64,000 bases of DNA from Fasciola hepatica (taxonomy: Eukaryota; Platyhelminthes; Trematoda; Plagiorchiida; Fasciolidae): the NCBI GenBank assembly GCA_948099385.1, contig CANUEZ040000167.1, forward strand, positions 1,756,001-1,820,000, written 5' to 3'. Below, in pieces: positions 1 to 12,900 of this stretch (position 1 is the first letter of the stretch; the number at the start of each line of letters is the position of its first letter). Below the pieces are notes generated by a model that saw nothing but the letters and a program-made list of their open reading frames with translations, was not told the DNA's origin and searched no databases. The position numbers and the translations under genes were made by a program.

Positions 1-1481
1 GCGCGAATGCGTTAAAAGAGCTTCCTGGAGTTGCCAAAAGCAGAAGCTGCTTCTATCTCAAGGGCACGCTCTGACCACCACGTCTCACGATCAGCACGCA
101 AACTGCTCTTCAAACGCGAACGGAGTTCACGGCGTGTTTCGTTGCATTTTCATCAGCAGAGATGTGTTGGTGGTTCTCCAGCAGTAACAAGGAGTTAGTA
201 AAAATCCAACTTTTCTGGGTATGGCGGACAGTACTGCAACTGATCAGTCGTATTCATTATGGCTTCCCTCAGTCGCTCCCAGTACTCATCGACATCGGGT
301 GGAGTGATGGATTTCAATGTCTGGGCCAGCATAATCTGGAAAGATTCTAGCACTAGAGGGTGGTTCAGCCTGTCGATATTTAGGCGAGCATGATTTTTGT
401 TCTCCGAGCTCTTAAATAGCAAGCACGTAGCGCAGACTACTGCGTGATCAGGATCGAGGCAGGTTGGACAATAAGAGCGACAATCAAACACCAAACCAAC
501 TGTATCTAACCTCCACGTGATCGATTTGAGACCATCCCTGTGTTGAAGAGGGAGGACGCCAGATGGCAGCACGTCGTTTGAAGTTGCGAAAGTTTGTGCT
601 TGCTAGAAAAAGCTGGTGATCAGCACATTGTCGGCAATCTGCCCCCATTGTCCGAACGACTGGAGTTGAGGCCAAACTGCCTTCCTAAGTGTAGTTCACT
701 CGCTGCCAAGCGGGCGACGCGCGTTAAGATCTCCGGCGAAAATTACGATATCTGTCCGGCGCACTGTAAGCAGGAGCATATGAAGCTGTTGGTAGAATTC
801 ATCTTTTTTGGCCTCCGGACTGCAGTCTATCGGGGCATAGGTGGATATGACGAATAAGTCGTGGGTGCGATTTCGATGTCTGGTTACTCGGCAAGAACCT
901 CGAGGCCGGACTACACAAAGTCGGCCATTGATAGGAATCCACTCTGAGATGACCTCTTCAGCTCTAGGGCTCAGAGCAATTCCAACACCGGCCTGGCCGG
1001 CTGCTGCGGCGTCCGGGTCGCCAGATAGGCGTAGATAAAACTTGCTGTTGGGGTTAGCTGGGGATGTTAGTCTGATCGTGGAGCTTGCGTCTTGCAGTCT
1101 TGTCTCTGAGAGGCAGCAGATATCGATCGAGGGCAATTCCAGTGTGCGAGCTAGACTTGCCTGTTGTCCTAGTTGCATAAGCGTGCGTACATTGTAGCTG
1201 GTCAATTTGAATCGTAGGCGAGGTTGAAGAAAGGCGGGCTCCGTGGTGCGGTATGTTGTGGCAGTCGTAGAGGAAACGATTCTAGCGGACGTCTGGTCAC
1301 GACGGGCTCCAGCATTGAGGCAGTTTTGCTGTAGTGTAGTGACGTGTCTAGCACACAAACCGACTGAAGAGGTGGGAGATGATGGATAAGTTCCGGGTGT
1401 GGTGGTGGATGGACATATAATCTTGCGATGGCAAAGGGGCGTGAGAGTTTGAGATGAAAGCGAATTTGTGTAAGAGTTCAT
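1..1481 (-). pseudogene. RTE-type LINE (RTE-C) endonuclease region, broken, cut by window edge
   Basis: Remnant of the apurinic-type endonuclease of an RTE-like non-LTR retrotransposon, read from 1481 leftwards. The first open piece (1481-696, 261 residues) has a basic Ser/Thr-rich leader. It then shows the endonuclease start SYNVRTLMQLGQQ, the CLSETRLQD metal-site block, GVGIALSP, STYAPIDCS, and FAGDLNA in place of the usual GDFNA. After a frame change, 675-484 carries LFLASTNFR and WSQIDHVEVR, matching the WRP...IDH block at the end of the fold. The frame 572-195 holds the DPDHAVV block and the linker towards the reverse transcriptase. The reverse transcriptase would lie left of base 1. The protein resembles the RTE-B endonuclease at 55337-56491 but is clearly diverged, so I treat it as a separate family. 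It is not functional as it stands. Confidence 0.8.
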
Positions 1482-2008
1482 GGTTCAGTTTGCGGGCGTC
1501 GTACTGCTAGGTTGCACAGGCCAAGGCAGGTGGTTTTCTTAGGGGTCCACAACCGGAACCTTTAGCTATCCAAAGCCTAACCCGCAAGGCAACGGGACGG
1601 AGCGCGGGGTCCGTAACCCACTGGGGCCGGTGACTGAATGCTCAGTTCATACGCCCTTCGAATGAGGCCAAACATCCTGGGTGCCCGGTACCCCCCCCCC
1701 TCTGCCCCCCTCGCCACAGATGCTGGTAAGCCTACCATTGTACGCCTCCTACGCCATCCATGGTTGGTTTGGAAACAGGGTTTATCCATTTCCCCTAGAT
1801 TGACTATTAGTCAGTCAACCCAGTGGAGAGCGCCGGGCATTCACCTTCGCCTTCACACTTTTGTTCAGAAATCCTTCGCTTCGAGAAGGCAGTGAGTAGG
1901 ACTTCCTCAGCAGAGACTGTTTGGTACACGCAGTCATCTGAGAGCACTTCGAGAGGCGTTCAGGGCGAGTAGTCATTCGGAACTTCAGACACCCAACCCC
2001 GACCATAC
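1482..2008 (-). repeat. 5' UTR of RTE-C, minus orientation
   Basis: Lies directly upstream of the RTE-C endonuclease frame. It is found again as a separate plus-strand copy at 5175-5655 and, more diverged, at 18920-19300. Shared landmarks on the sense strand are ACTGGGTTGACTGACTAATA, an ACCATGGATGGCGTA block, a C/G homopolymer next to GGTACC, and CATTCAGTCACCGGCCCC. The position before the coding frame supports a 5' leader; the promoter itself cannot be seen. Confidence 0.75.
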
Positions 2009-2020
2009 TCAGGCATTTTG

Positions 2021-2268
2021 GAGGCAACCGTAAACAGTGGCGATCGTGTTCTGTCGAATCAGAATTATTGATCAATGTGCGTTTGTACAGTTAGACTGTG
2101 TATTCCGTGTGTTGCTTATTAGGGCGTTGTTTCCTTTTCCGACCCCTGTAGGTCCAGTCCCTGTCCATCTTGTATTTTCATACTTTCTAATTGAACGTGC
2201 AACATGATGAGGAAGTCAGTGGTCAGTGTGGCTTGCCCTTCTGTTTAACGCTGTACGATGATGATGAA
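2021..2268 (+). mobile_element. RTE-A 3' tail fragment
   Basis: Matches the last ~250 bases of the RTE-A copy at 11540-14897: the AACAGTGGCGATCGTGTT end of the reading frame, the GTACAGTTAGACTGTG block, CTTGCCCTTCTGTTTAACG, and a terminal run of GATGATGATGA. A short 3' tandem repeat is the normal end of RTE elements. Severe 5' truncation is typical of target-primed insertion. Confidence 0.85.
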
Positions 2269-2454
2269 TAGCACGTTCGGTCACTGACTCCCAACACAGA
2301 CCTTCTGTTGCCCTACAGGTAGCACTCAGTTGTGCACGGCCTAAAGCTGATACCTCGAAGAAAGTGCAAAGTGACGCTGTGGAAGCTAATTCTGACCTAA
2401 TTCTTGAGGGTCTTCGTGGAAGGTTCCTCTGCGCACACCGCTCATGAGCAGGTG

Positions 2455-2502
2455 CCATTCTTGACATCCACGAAGTAGGCTCATCCTCTCGCAGGAGCTA
2501 AC
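2455..2502 (+). mobile_element. Scrap of LINE-D 3' end
   Basis: The sequence around TCATCCTCTCGCAGGAG with the preceding GACATCCACG block matches the 3' end of the LINE tail at 35706-36240, where GATATCCATGGAGCCGACT precedes TATCCTCTCGCAGGAG. The match is too short for a firm call. Confidence 0.4.
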
Positions 2503-2529
2503 CGCATGAAGGCAAAAGGTGCCTGACCG

Positions 2530-2763
2530 AAAAACTTGAAGATTTCCGTAGAATTCATCTTTTATTTCGCTGTCCGCGGCATGTGTTGGAGCATAGACCG
2601 CGATCTCCGTCAATTTCTGCGTAGTGCCTTTGAAACGTACCAAAACAAATCTTGCGGAAATCGGCTTCCAGTCCACAGTTGCGCTGTTGACTTTATTCCA
2701 ATGGCGAACGCGGTTCGGTGGCTCCCAGCGTTGTCTGTCGGGCCGCGGTTTGTTCTCATTCAT
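2530..2763 (-). pseudogene. LINE endonuclease fragment
   Basis: A short minus-strand segment reads WKPISARFVLVRFKG, then IAVYAPTHAAD and KDEFYGNLQ. These are the middle endonuclease blocks that also appear in RTE-A (VVRH/VISAYAPTDCS...KDEFYD) and RTE-B (VVSVYAATDCR...KDEFYQDL). Both ends are missing. It sits next to a LINE-D scrap in the opposite orientation. Confidence 0.6.
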
Positions 2764-3354
2764 GACTGTGGTTTCTTACATCTATTTAGGATTAGAAGGT
2801 AAAGGGCGGGGAGCAGAGAGAAAAGATGTTTTTCGGTGGGTCGCTGGAAATTTCTGGACAATTTTGCAACTACCTACATTGCAGAAGTGGTTCTTTTTTG
2901 GGAACCCTAACGGGATCCTTAGATTTAACAACTCGACCCACAAGATAGTGTGATGTAAAGCCAGCACGGGAACGTGACCAAAGCACCCGTAGCAGAAGGA
3001 ATCACTCTTAATTTGTCACGTGAAACGTGAGTTATTTGTCTCAGTGGTGCTCGCCTATTGATCCGCAATTCGGATTCAGTCTTTAGCCTCACGCACCCAG
3101 TGGAGTAAGCGGAACATGAACAGGGCAACATCCTTTGGTCTGTGGCTGTCCAGCTTAGATAGGCGATAGCTGTCAAATGAATTGAAGTCACTTCTCCCAC
3201 TGTCGAAAGTAACCCCAGACACTCATCTCCTACGTCCATCTTGTGAAAGCTTTTCGGTCGATAAACTACTTCCCTCTGTTTATTCGCTTCGACCCAAGAA
3301 GCATGGTAACTAACTGTAAAGAACCAGATGTTGTCCAATAGTTCGTTAACGGAA
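2764..3354. other. No recognisable gene
   Basis: Several open frames of up to 137 codons cross this stretch on both strands. None shows a known motif or splice structure, and nothing else is visible. Confidence 0.4.
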
Positions 3355-3485
3355 ACTGGACTTTGTCTGGTTTCTACCCATTGACCTGTTGGCCATTATT
3401 GAATCTGCGGATTAAGGAACCCGTCTTGCATAGCTCTCTGGGTCGTAAGGGCGCAAATCATCACATTACACCAAGGCACAGTTTC
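3355..3485 (+). repeat. Dispersed repeat shared with 35564-35693
   Basis: Starts ACTGGACTTTGTCTGG and contains TACCCATTGACCTGT and ATAGCTCT(C/T)TGGGTC, all found in order at 35564-35693. The second copy abuts the 5' end of the RTE-A copy at 31863-35563, and the first ~15 bases also end the RTE-A copy at 57339-61025. It may be the outermost 5' leader of RTE-A or a separate short element. Confidence 0.55.
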
Positions 3486-3700
3486 GCAGTGGTAGGAGAA
3501 ACCACACTGTCCACCTATGGTATGGTGTAATGTTTACTTCTACAGCACTTTCCATCCGCCGATAAATATCATTCTTTTGTTCGAGTCTTTGCACGTATTA
3601 ACCGTCCAGTAAAAGCTTTTAGGTCTTTATCGAGTGGTTTTCCAGACGCTGTAACTTCTGATGTTCCATCCACCACGGTACTTCTGATTACTCTTGTATT

Positions 3701-3718
3701 ACAGACATCCTCATAATG
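3701..3718 (+). promoter_or_regulatory. Possible splice or trans-splice acceptor before the TRMT11 start
   Basis: A pyrimidine-rich run, CTCTTGTATTACAG, ends at 3704, only 11 bases before the ATG at 3716. An acceptor this close to the start codon fits either a 5'-UTR intron or addition of a flatworm spliced leader. The second option is inference and needs transcript data. Confidence 0.35.
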
Positions 3719-3976
3719 AAATACGTCCTCGCTTTTGTCGCATCGGAGTTTGTTAATTTTCGGCAGGCCGAATTTAGTGCCCTTGTACAGCTACAAGGCC
3801 TAAAATTCGATGAAGTTATCACGGATTCTTCGCCAGACTATTGGTTACGTCCGTATTTGATGGTCAACCTGGACAGTGACGCTCAAGCAAAAGCATTGGT
3901 CGAACGAAGTGTCCTTATCAAATCTATTTATCATTGTTGGTGTGATGCTCCTTCATTCCCCCGGTTGCTTTCAGAG
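3716..3976 (+). CDS. TRMT11: TRMT11 exon 1
   Basis: 87 codons from the ATG, phase 0 at the end, donor GAG|GTTTGT. It encodes MKYVLAFVASEFVNFRQAEF and ends in PRLLSE, matching the amino-terminal region of TRMT11 proteins (a leucine-rich start followed by a FR.AE/PE block). The intron that follows is only 47 bases, as is common near the 5' ends of flatworm genes. Confidence 0.93.
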
Positions 3977-6900
3977 GTTTGTTGCAATATGATTGAATGT
4001 TAACCCTCAAACTTGTTTTCTAGATTGCCACCATACCAACACAAGTCACAGATCAGTATTTGAGTCGGTCATGCACATATAAAGTTGTAATCAGTTCGGC
4101 AAACAAAAAGATCAGTCATGAAACCAAACTAAAGATGATTGAAGATGTTTTAAACTCTCATCCCAAGTTGGATGCGACCGTCTGTTTGAGTAATCCTCAG
4201 GCAAGTTCCACGATATGTGCATCGCTTACATCCTCGTCAAACGTTGGTAATGATCATTGTTTTTGTTTGTTTGAGGGTGAGACCATCACAGATTGCACGT
4301 ACGTTTGCATACACATTGTCTCGTGAATCTGAGCATCACCTTGTCCAGTTTCTTATGGAAGCTTGAATATCTCCATAGTAGCAGCTACGCATCACAAAGT
4401 ACATCCCATTTTAGTAGAATTTTATTGTTTAATAACGGCGTAGTCGAAATCGTCAGTAGGTCGTCGACGTTTCGGGCATCGCGGGTAACCTTTTTCAAGA
4501 CTGGTTTTACAACCAAATGAAACTGGAATCCCATTTTGTTTGCTCATGTACACAGCCTGAAATCGGGCACGTGTGAAAACATTATATATATATATATATA
4601 TATATACGCTGTTGATTCACCGACTTACTTACGCCTTGCTTTCCTAAACTGATGTTCTAGTTTTATTTAGTAAAATTTACACTCGTGCTATCAAAAGAAC
4701 AACCTGATAACCTTTAAGGCCGTCTCTGCTACCAATGACTAGCAGTAACCATAGTCATGATAATTAGATTAGAGAACCACAGAAGGTCCTAATGGGTCAG
4801 GTGTGGTGACGAGCTGGGTGTCAGTAACTTACCATCTACCACCAATATGGCGGGGTTCAAACTCCATAACTCAGAGATAACAGATGTTTAAACCACTCGA
4901 CAACCACCGACCAGACGAATGACTCGGTGGTTACTCAATCGAAATCCGTATAAAAATGCTATCACTAGTTTTTGAATTAGGTAAATGTTAAGCACATATT
5001 ATTCATCGGATGCACATCACAGCTAATAGCATGGACAATATCGAGCGGACCTCAAGCTGGTCATGTGTTCTATCTGTTATAACCCCAACAGCTGTTCTCA
5101 TAGAGACGGTATTATGCACAGCTTCTGTTTCAGCCATCCCCTCCTGTTCCATCCTCCAAATGCATCAGCACGTTCGGGGGTGAGTGTTTCAAGCTCCGAG
5201 ATGACTACCCGTCCTGAATGCCTCGAGAACGCACCCAGGTAACCGTATGTCTGTCATAGCCTCTGTTGAGGAAGTCCTCCTCACTGCCTTCTCGTGACGG
5301 AGGTGTTCCCACTAAAGTGAGAAGACGAATGCGAATGCCTGGCGCTCTCCACTGGGTTGACTGACTAATAGTCAGTCTAGGGGAAATGGATAAACCCTGA
5401 TTCCAAACCAACCATGGATGGCGTAGGAGGCGTACAATGGTAGGCTTACCAGCATCTGTGGCGAGGGGGGCAGAGGGGGGGGGGGTACCGGGCACCCAGG
5501 ATGTTTGGCCTCATTCGAAGGGCGTATGAACTGAGCATTCAGTCACCGGCCCCAGTGGGTTACGGACCCCGCGCTCCGTCCCGTTGCCTTGCGGGTTAGG
5601 CTTTGGATAGCTAAAGGTTCCGGTTGTGGAACCCTAGGAAAACCACCTGGTAGTATTGCGCCCACAAGCAAATCATGGATTCGCACTGTCTACCCCTTCC
5701 TCCCGATTATACCATGGTTTGCTTGGCACACGGTCTGAAATCAGGCGGGTGTGTAAAATATAATATAAAGTATATTTCTATTGGATCAACCCCCCGGGGT
5801 GAGTTATTTCCGTACCTAGACAACATGGTTTTTAAATCAAAAAATGTAATTTAACAGAAATGTTTGCGTGCGCAAACCGGATCGGGTCATTTTTATTGCG
5901 TTAAGTTGCTAAGGCATCAACTCGCGTGATGGTTTTGATTGTGCCCGTAGACTTTCGATGCCTAAAGAATGGTTTATCGGAACCAAACAGACTTGTTCAT
6001 TGGAAGCAAATAACTTGGGCATCACTTTTTGAAACGTCGGTGTTGAGCTAGAGTCTTTATTCCAGTAATATTTTCGTGATCTGGCACTCCTTTGAGCTCT
6101 GCCTGAATTAGCATACTGCAGTGATTAGCTGTTTTTCCCGCTCTCTTCTAACATAGTTCTTATTTACGATAAGGCGCAACTTTTTCGTTATGCTTTTTGC
6201 GTGTATAGGGGACAGTTTTAGTGCACGAAAAGGTGGACACGTGCACGTTAGTGAACTGAATGGTGACATAGTCCACAATCACAAGGACCCCTTACATTGT
6301 GAAGGTGAACTGGTAGTCTTGAGCCTCGAACATGAGGTGGTGAACCAAGTAAGACCCTCACTGAAGCAGGTGGGGTGATAAGTTCGACTACTATAAAGTG
6401 CCGAAGTTAAGCGGCGGTTCTGGTCCTCGGCTTCTGACTTATAGTAATCCGTCACTACTGATTGAATTGAAGCTGTGTATACCATTCACAGTGCCGTGAC
6501 TGCGGATATAAGATCACAGTGATTGTTTACATCTCCTTCCTCCAGCGATCTGGACATGCGGCAGACCAAAGCTGAAGGAAAAACGATAACATCGGTGTTC
6601 ATGGTACTGCTTTTCCGCTCTTCCTCTGCTATAGAAACCAAACGGTGTCCACGAAGATGGCTACCAAAATGACTGTTTTATGCCATTTTGGAAGAGGTTA
6701 ATATCCGCAAACATGGGCACTAAAATATAGTGTCGACAAGTAAGGCTCATTGGTTATATCGGCCAATACATGTCGAATTGCGAACCACTAGGGAAATTTC
6801 TGTTTGATCTATGATTTTTTGATCTCTCACTTCACCTTATATCTTGGTGGTTATTAACGCACAGGCAATGCAATGCGTTGTGAACCACCTGGCGATTGAG

Positions 6901-9900
6901 GTGCCCAGCTCTAAGTGCAAAACACACTCAAGAGCTTTTGCGAGCAATTCGATTTAGTGAATGGTTTTCAGCACCTCGGGGGCTACGTTTCACCTGGAAG
7001 TGGCGTTAGGTAGGAAGTCGGATGACGAATAGCGAAGACCAGACTGGCTTTCGTAAACCTGCGCACTTGTGATGTCACCACGAAATTTGTCTCTCATTAA
7101 CGGGACGGGTGTACAATGCCACAGTGCGGTGTTTTGTTGTGCGGTTGCGAATCCTGGTATCTCTGCCCTGAGGACTCGGTAATTTTCCGTAACCGACCAC
7201 TGATGTCTTCGAATCATTGCTGGCGTTTGATGGGAACACCGTGTGAGAAACGAGATTCGTCGTCGTGTGTTGGGTATGGGTAGTGTAGTGTAATTTCCCT
7301 TGTTTTGTTTACGTATCGTCGCATCATCGTACCAGTTTCTATTTGTGATCATGTACCTTAATTATTAGTCAAGTAGAGCGTAACATTCCTGTCACCGAAT
7401 CTCGTTCTCTCTGATAAAGGTATCACCGTCTGTTGCGAACCGTACGTATCAGTATATTTGACTAATCATGGACCGTTATCTACGACCGGACAAGCTTGAC
7501 ACCGATATCAATGCTCCGGATGCTTCTTAACTGTAGACTTACTGGCTCCGTACTTTCAATGCCTTTTTGAAACGAGTACAGTCCGATGAGTCTGATAACC
7601 TTGATATGCTCATCAACTTCCTTTCACCGTCGCTTTACGAGCATATCTCGGAGTGCGAAACTTTCGAAAGCGCCATTTCAATCCTCCAGTCCCTGTACAT
7701 GCCCGCAAAAAGTGTCGTCTTCGCCCGGTATCTACTCGCTACATGTAAACAAGATTGCAGGCAAAACACTGATCAGTACGTCCAGGTTATCAACTCATTG
7801 GCTAAGGATTGCGACTTCCGCTCGGTGTCCGCCGAAGAGTATCGCGATGACGCGACGCGCGACGCATTTATCACTGGATTGCAGTCTAACAGCATTCGAA
7901 CATGAGTGTTGGAACAACCAGCACTGACGTTTAAGGCTGCTTACGACATGCCTAGATCACTGGAGGCAGCTCAAAAACAGTCACAGTCTTACAGGATTGA
8001 AAACGTTCCTTGTGCGTCCACAACCCCTCTAATCCCCACTCCCGATGTACAACTTGCACCTGCCCCGAACGGCTGGACCCGAACCGATCAAATCAGCTTT
8101 ACCTAAAGCCACATGTTATTTCTGTGGTTAACCCGGAGTCCCCGCACTAAATGCCCGCTCGAGGTGCAGTTTGCAAGGCTTGTGGAAAGACTGGTCATTT
8201 CAGACGTGTGCAAATCAAAACCGGCCCCTTCCCCTATTACCTCTGCCCTCACTCCTCTGTTGTCCTCTGTCATAACGGCGGCTGCCTCGACTTTTTTATC
8301 CCTTGCAACAACCAAAATTCACGTGAATAACGTCGAACTCTAAGCTTTGATTGATACGGGTAGCTCCGATACCTATATATCTCAGAAAGTCATCGACTCA
8401 CCTGATTGGTCAGTCCACCCTTGCGACGACGTCATTGCCCCGCGTTACTTCCGGCTACTGCTGTGTAACAATTCGTAATCAAGATGTAGTCTACGAAAAT
8501 GTAAAACTGTCAGTCATGCAGGATCTATGCGCCGACGTTCTTCTTGATCATGATTTCCTCGGGTTATATGAAAAGGTCGAAATACCATTTAGGGGAATAT
8601 GCGGCACTTTCTTACTATGCGGACTGTCCGCCGCTAAAATCCACTCCCCCCTTTGTTCGCTCATCTGTCTCCTGACTGTAAGCCTGTTGCCACCAAACCC
8701 CTCAGACACCCCTTCTAGGACGAGCGCTTCATTAAAGAGGAGATACAACATCTCTTGGACGATGGCATAATTGAGCCGTCGAACTCTCCACGGAGAGCCC
8801 AAGTTTGGTTACTAAAAACGCAAACCATTAGAAAAGAATGGTCATTGATTATAGTGAGACGGTCGACCGTTTTACGCAGCTCGATGCGTATCCACTACCA
8901 CGTATAGAAAATATGGTGGAGAACGTCGCCCGGTGCGCTGTTTACAGCACCCTAGGCCTCAAATTTGCGTACCATCAAATCCCAATCGCGGAAGATGCAC
9001 AGCTCTCTATGGCTTTCGAAGCAGCAGGCAATCTTTTTCAGTTCTGTCGAATACCCTTCGGGGTCACCAATGGCGTGACTTGTTTCCAGCGCACAATCAA
9101 TCAAATCCTAAAGACAGAAAATTTGAAGGATACTTTCGCCTACGTTGACATTGTAACTGTGTGTAGCTTGACAAAGACGGACCACGATCAGAACCTCGAA
9201 TGCCTCCTGAAAGCTGTCGCCAAATACGACATAACTCTAAACGATACAAAATCAATCACAGCTGCCACAGAAATCCAACTTCTCGGTTACCACATAACGC
9301 AAGGCGTAATCAAACTGGATCCTGAACGAATGAAGCCTTTGCGTGATATCCCACCCCCGACCGACATGAAATCATTACGAAGCGTGGTAGGTATGTTTGT
9401 CTATTATTCCCCATAGATACCGAACTTCTCTGACAAAATTAGCCCCCTCGTCCGAAACAAAATTTCCCCCCTATCGTCGCATGTGAGAAAAACACTTGAG
9501 GATCCGAAACTAGCATTGAAAACCGCAATGATTGTGACAGTGGACCATAACGTTCCACTTGTCGAAACGGACGCATCCGACATAGCTATAGCCGTTTCAT
9601 TGAGTTAGAACAATCGACCAGTAGCCTTTTTCTCCCGTATATTGACTCATAGCGAACGACACCACTCCGCCATCGAGAAGAGGGGCTTGCGCAATCGTCG
9701 AAGCTATTCGGAAGTGGCGGTACTTTCTCCTAGGTGCTTATTTCAAGCTAATCACCGATCAGCGATCCGTCGCCTTCATGTATGGTAGCAAACAAAACAG
9801 CAAGATCAAAAATGGTAAGATCCAGAGATGGCGGCTGGAGTTGTCTGCATACCACTACGATATGACCTACAAGGTTGGACAAGACAATGGGGTTGCTGAC

Positions 9901-12900
9901 GCTTTGTCTCGTTGCTTGTGTGTCTCCATTCTTGATAGGAGCATCTTGAAAACTCTCCATGAATCATTATGTCATTCTGGAATAACCCGTATGGTTCACT
10001 TTGTGCGTTCCAAGAACTTGCCATACTCAGTAGAAGAAGTCAAAAACGTGATTTCCAGGTGTGCTGTCTGTGCTGAAATGAAACCATGTTTTTACAAATT
10101 GCCTGCATGTAATCTTATCAAGGCCACACAACCATTTGAAAGACTCAGTATTGACTACAAAGGGTCACTGCCTTCATCAAGCCGTAGTTGATATCTACTC
10201 ACCATTATCGACGAGTACTCCCGGTTTCCATTTGCATTTGCCTGTGAGGATATGTCGTCTTCTACAGTCATCGGTTGCCTGTGTCCATTGTTTGCGGTAT
10301 CCGCAATGTCCGCCCATACTCATTCTGATCGGGGATCCTCGTTTATGTCATCTGAACTGTCTCAGTTTTTGCGAAACAAAGGAGTAGCGATCAGCCATAC
10401 AACAGCCTACAGCTCACAAGCCAACGGTCAAGTGGAACGTTTGAATGGCACTCTGTGGAAAGCTATCTCCCTGACCCTACGTACTAGAGGTCTTCCAATC
10501 TCACAAAGGGAATCAGTTCTCCTGGACGCACTCCATTCCATCCGTTCATTTCTTTGTGCCGCAACAAATACGACTCCACAAGAACGTCTTTTCTGCTTCT
10601 CTCGCCGTTCATCTAGTGGTTATTCTATGCCTAGTTGGCTGACAACTCCTGGCCCTGTAATCGTAAAACGCACGAACCCATCTTCCAAGTACGACTCTTT
10701 GGCGGATGAAGTAGACCTTATCAGTTCCAATCCATACTACGCTCTTGTAAAACTGCCTGATGGCAGAGAGGATAATGTTTCTATTCGTACCAGCAATAAC
10801 ACTCGAATCTCACTCACCCTTAACAGTCAGCGGAGACACGCCACGTGTAGATCGTTCTTTAGTATCAGAGCCCGACAACACCGTCATACACAATACAGAC
10901 AGTGTCCCATCACCCACCACCCCGTTGCCTAGTAACCCCACAGAACTGTTAGAACGACAACAGAGAACACCTCCATACCGCTTACGAAATCTAGAGGCAT
11001 AGACAAACAGTTTGATAGAAATTTCAAATCTTGCTACAAAAAAACTTTGTAAACCACAATTTTCCGGCCAGGGTGAATGCCGTGTAATTTTCCTTGTTTT
11101 TTTTTACTTTTGTTTTGCTTACGTATCTTCGCATCATCGTACCAACTTCTACTTCAGATCATGTACCTTAATTATTAGTCAAGTAGAGCGTAACATTCCT
11201 GTCACCGAATCTCGTTCTCTCTGATAAAGGTATCACCATCTGTTGCGAACCGTGCGTATCAGATAGTCAACCTTACGACAGAAATCACCACTCTACACCA
11301 CCTTCGGTGGGTCGAAGACGTCTTTTCATAGTCGTCTTCGTCGACCATTCTATGCGCTATGTGGGCTTTCTGGTTTTAGCTGAAAGTAGCAATCCAGCCG
11401 TCAGATCTTGATATGCCTTAGGGATGTAAAGAAGTTGACGTTATCACAGACCTCGGTTCGCGCGTTCCGACTCCCTGGTTGGGGTTCAAAAAATGAGGGT
11501 TACATTTAGTTAGAGAAGTTGAGGGATTTGGCTCAGATCCAAAGCCAGAGTTCCCTCTCTTTTATTCAACCTTTATCTTCTGTCCCCAACCACCTCTCTT
11601 TGCCTCCTCTGCCCACCCATAATGCTCTCACCGATGCTCACAACGGTTCATTGTCAGGTAGTGTCGGGAATAATCCTCTGTCTTGTAACTCACATTTTCT
11701 CAAGTCTCGCCAGCCTATAAATCTCGGCTCCTTCAACGTGCGTACACTCATGCAGGCTGGTCATCAGGTGTGCCTAGCCCTCGCAATGAACTCTCTGAAG
11801 ATTGATGTCAGCTGCTTAAGTGAAACGCGTATACAGGATTCGAGCAGTGTAATTCAACTAACTGCTCCAAGTATCTCATCGAGGTATTTTCTGCGCACTT
11901 CGGGAGACGAAGCAGCTAGAGCTGTGGGTCAACGTGGTGTAGGAATAGTCTTGACTGAAAAGGCTGAGGCTGCCCTTTTAGACTGGATCCCGATTAACAG
12001 TCGTTTATATACTGTGAGACTCCAGGGGTCAGACGGCGTTCGAAATTATATTTGTCTTAAGCGAAATTTGTTTGTTGTTCGGCATACGCCCCAACGGACT
12101 GCAGCTCAGACTTGCAGAAAGGTGAGTTCTACGATGAACTCGCCACCCTCATTCGCAGGAGCAAAGGTTATGACATTGTAGTGCTAGCTGATGACTTCAA
12201 TGCACAAGTTGGCAAACTCAGTGCGTCAGAAGCTTGTTTAGGTGGGCGTTGTGCTTTACCTGCTGAGCGTACAGATAACGGGGATAGGCTTCTTCAGTTT
12301 TGTGCAGACAATCGATTGTTCTTGTCTAGCACCAATTTCCGACATAGCTCGCGTCGCACAACGACATGGCGTTCTAACTCTACAGGTACTTTGAGTCAAA
12401 TTGATCATATCGCCGTATGCTACTGGTGGCGCAGTTCTGTTCCGAACTGTATATCTTACTTTTCCACATACGTAGAGTCGGACCATGCTTTAGTTTTACC
12501 TTGATTATCTCTCCAGCTGCATGGTAATCGTCGCAAACTGCAAACCCGATTAGCCGTGCAGCGTTTGTGTGATCCAGACGTTTGCACCCGTTATGAGCAG
12601 AAGTTAGCACATGAGCTAGGATCTATGACGAACAGTTATGTAGATGAGCGTTGGGCTCATATCAAACAGGCGATGCATTTTGCAGCAGATTTCGCCTGTG
12701 GTTCTAAATCCGATGTCGATCAAAGACACTGGATCTCGCAAGAGTCGCTGAGTATAATGGAGCAAAAGCGTCACCTCTCGAACTGTAAGGAGATGAATAA
12801 GATACTAAGAAGCAAGTTACGAAAAGCCTTAAGAATGATCGCGAAGATTGGTGGGTCAAGGTAGCCGAAGAAATGGAAATAGCAGCTGCTTCAGGTAACA

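Larger units (their letters stand above)
7289..11261 (+). mobile_element. Ty3/gypsy LTR retrotransposon, CsRn1-like, degenerate
   Basis: A 3.97-kb element bounded by direct repeats 7289-7451 and 11083-11261. Both start TGTAATTT and end CGTATCA. Between them lie gag, protease, reverse transcriptase, RNase H and integrase in gypsy order. The nucleocapsid zinc motif begins with CYFC and continues with CPARG...CKACG...GHF in shifted frames, which recalls the CsRn1 clade first described in a liver fluke. No env-like frame is seen. Stops and frameshifts make it defective. It lies in the sense direction inside TRMT11 intron 2. I see no clean target-site duplication. Confidence 0.88.

Noticed and set aside
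2925..3338. 137-codon minus-strand open frame upstream of TRMT11
   Set aside because: No conserved motif, odd composition and no splice support; probably chance.
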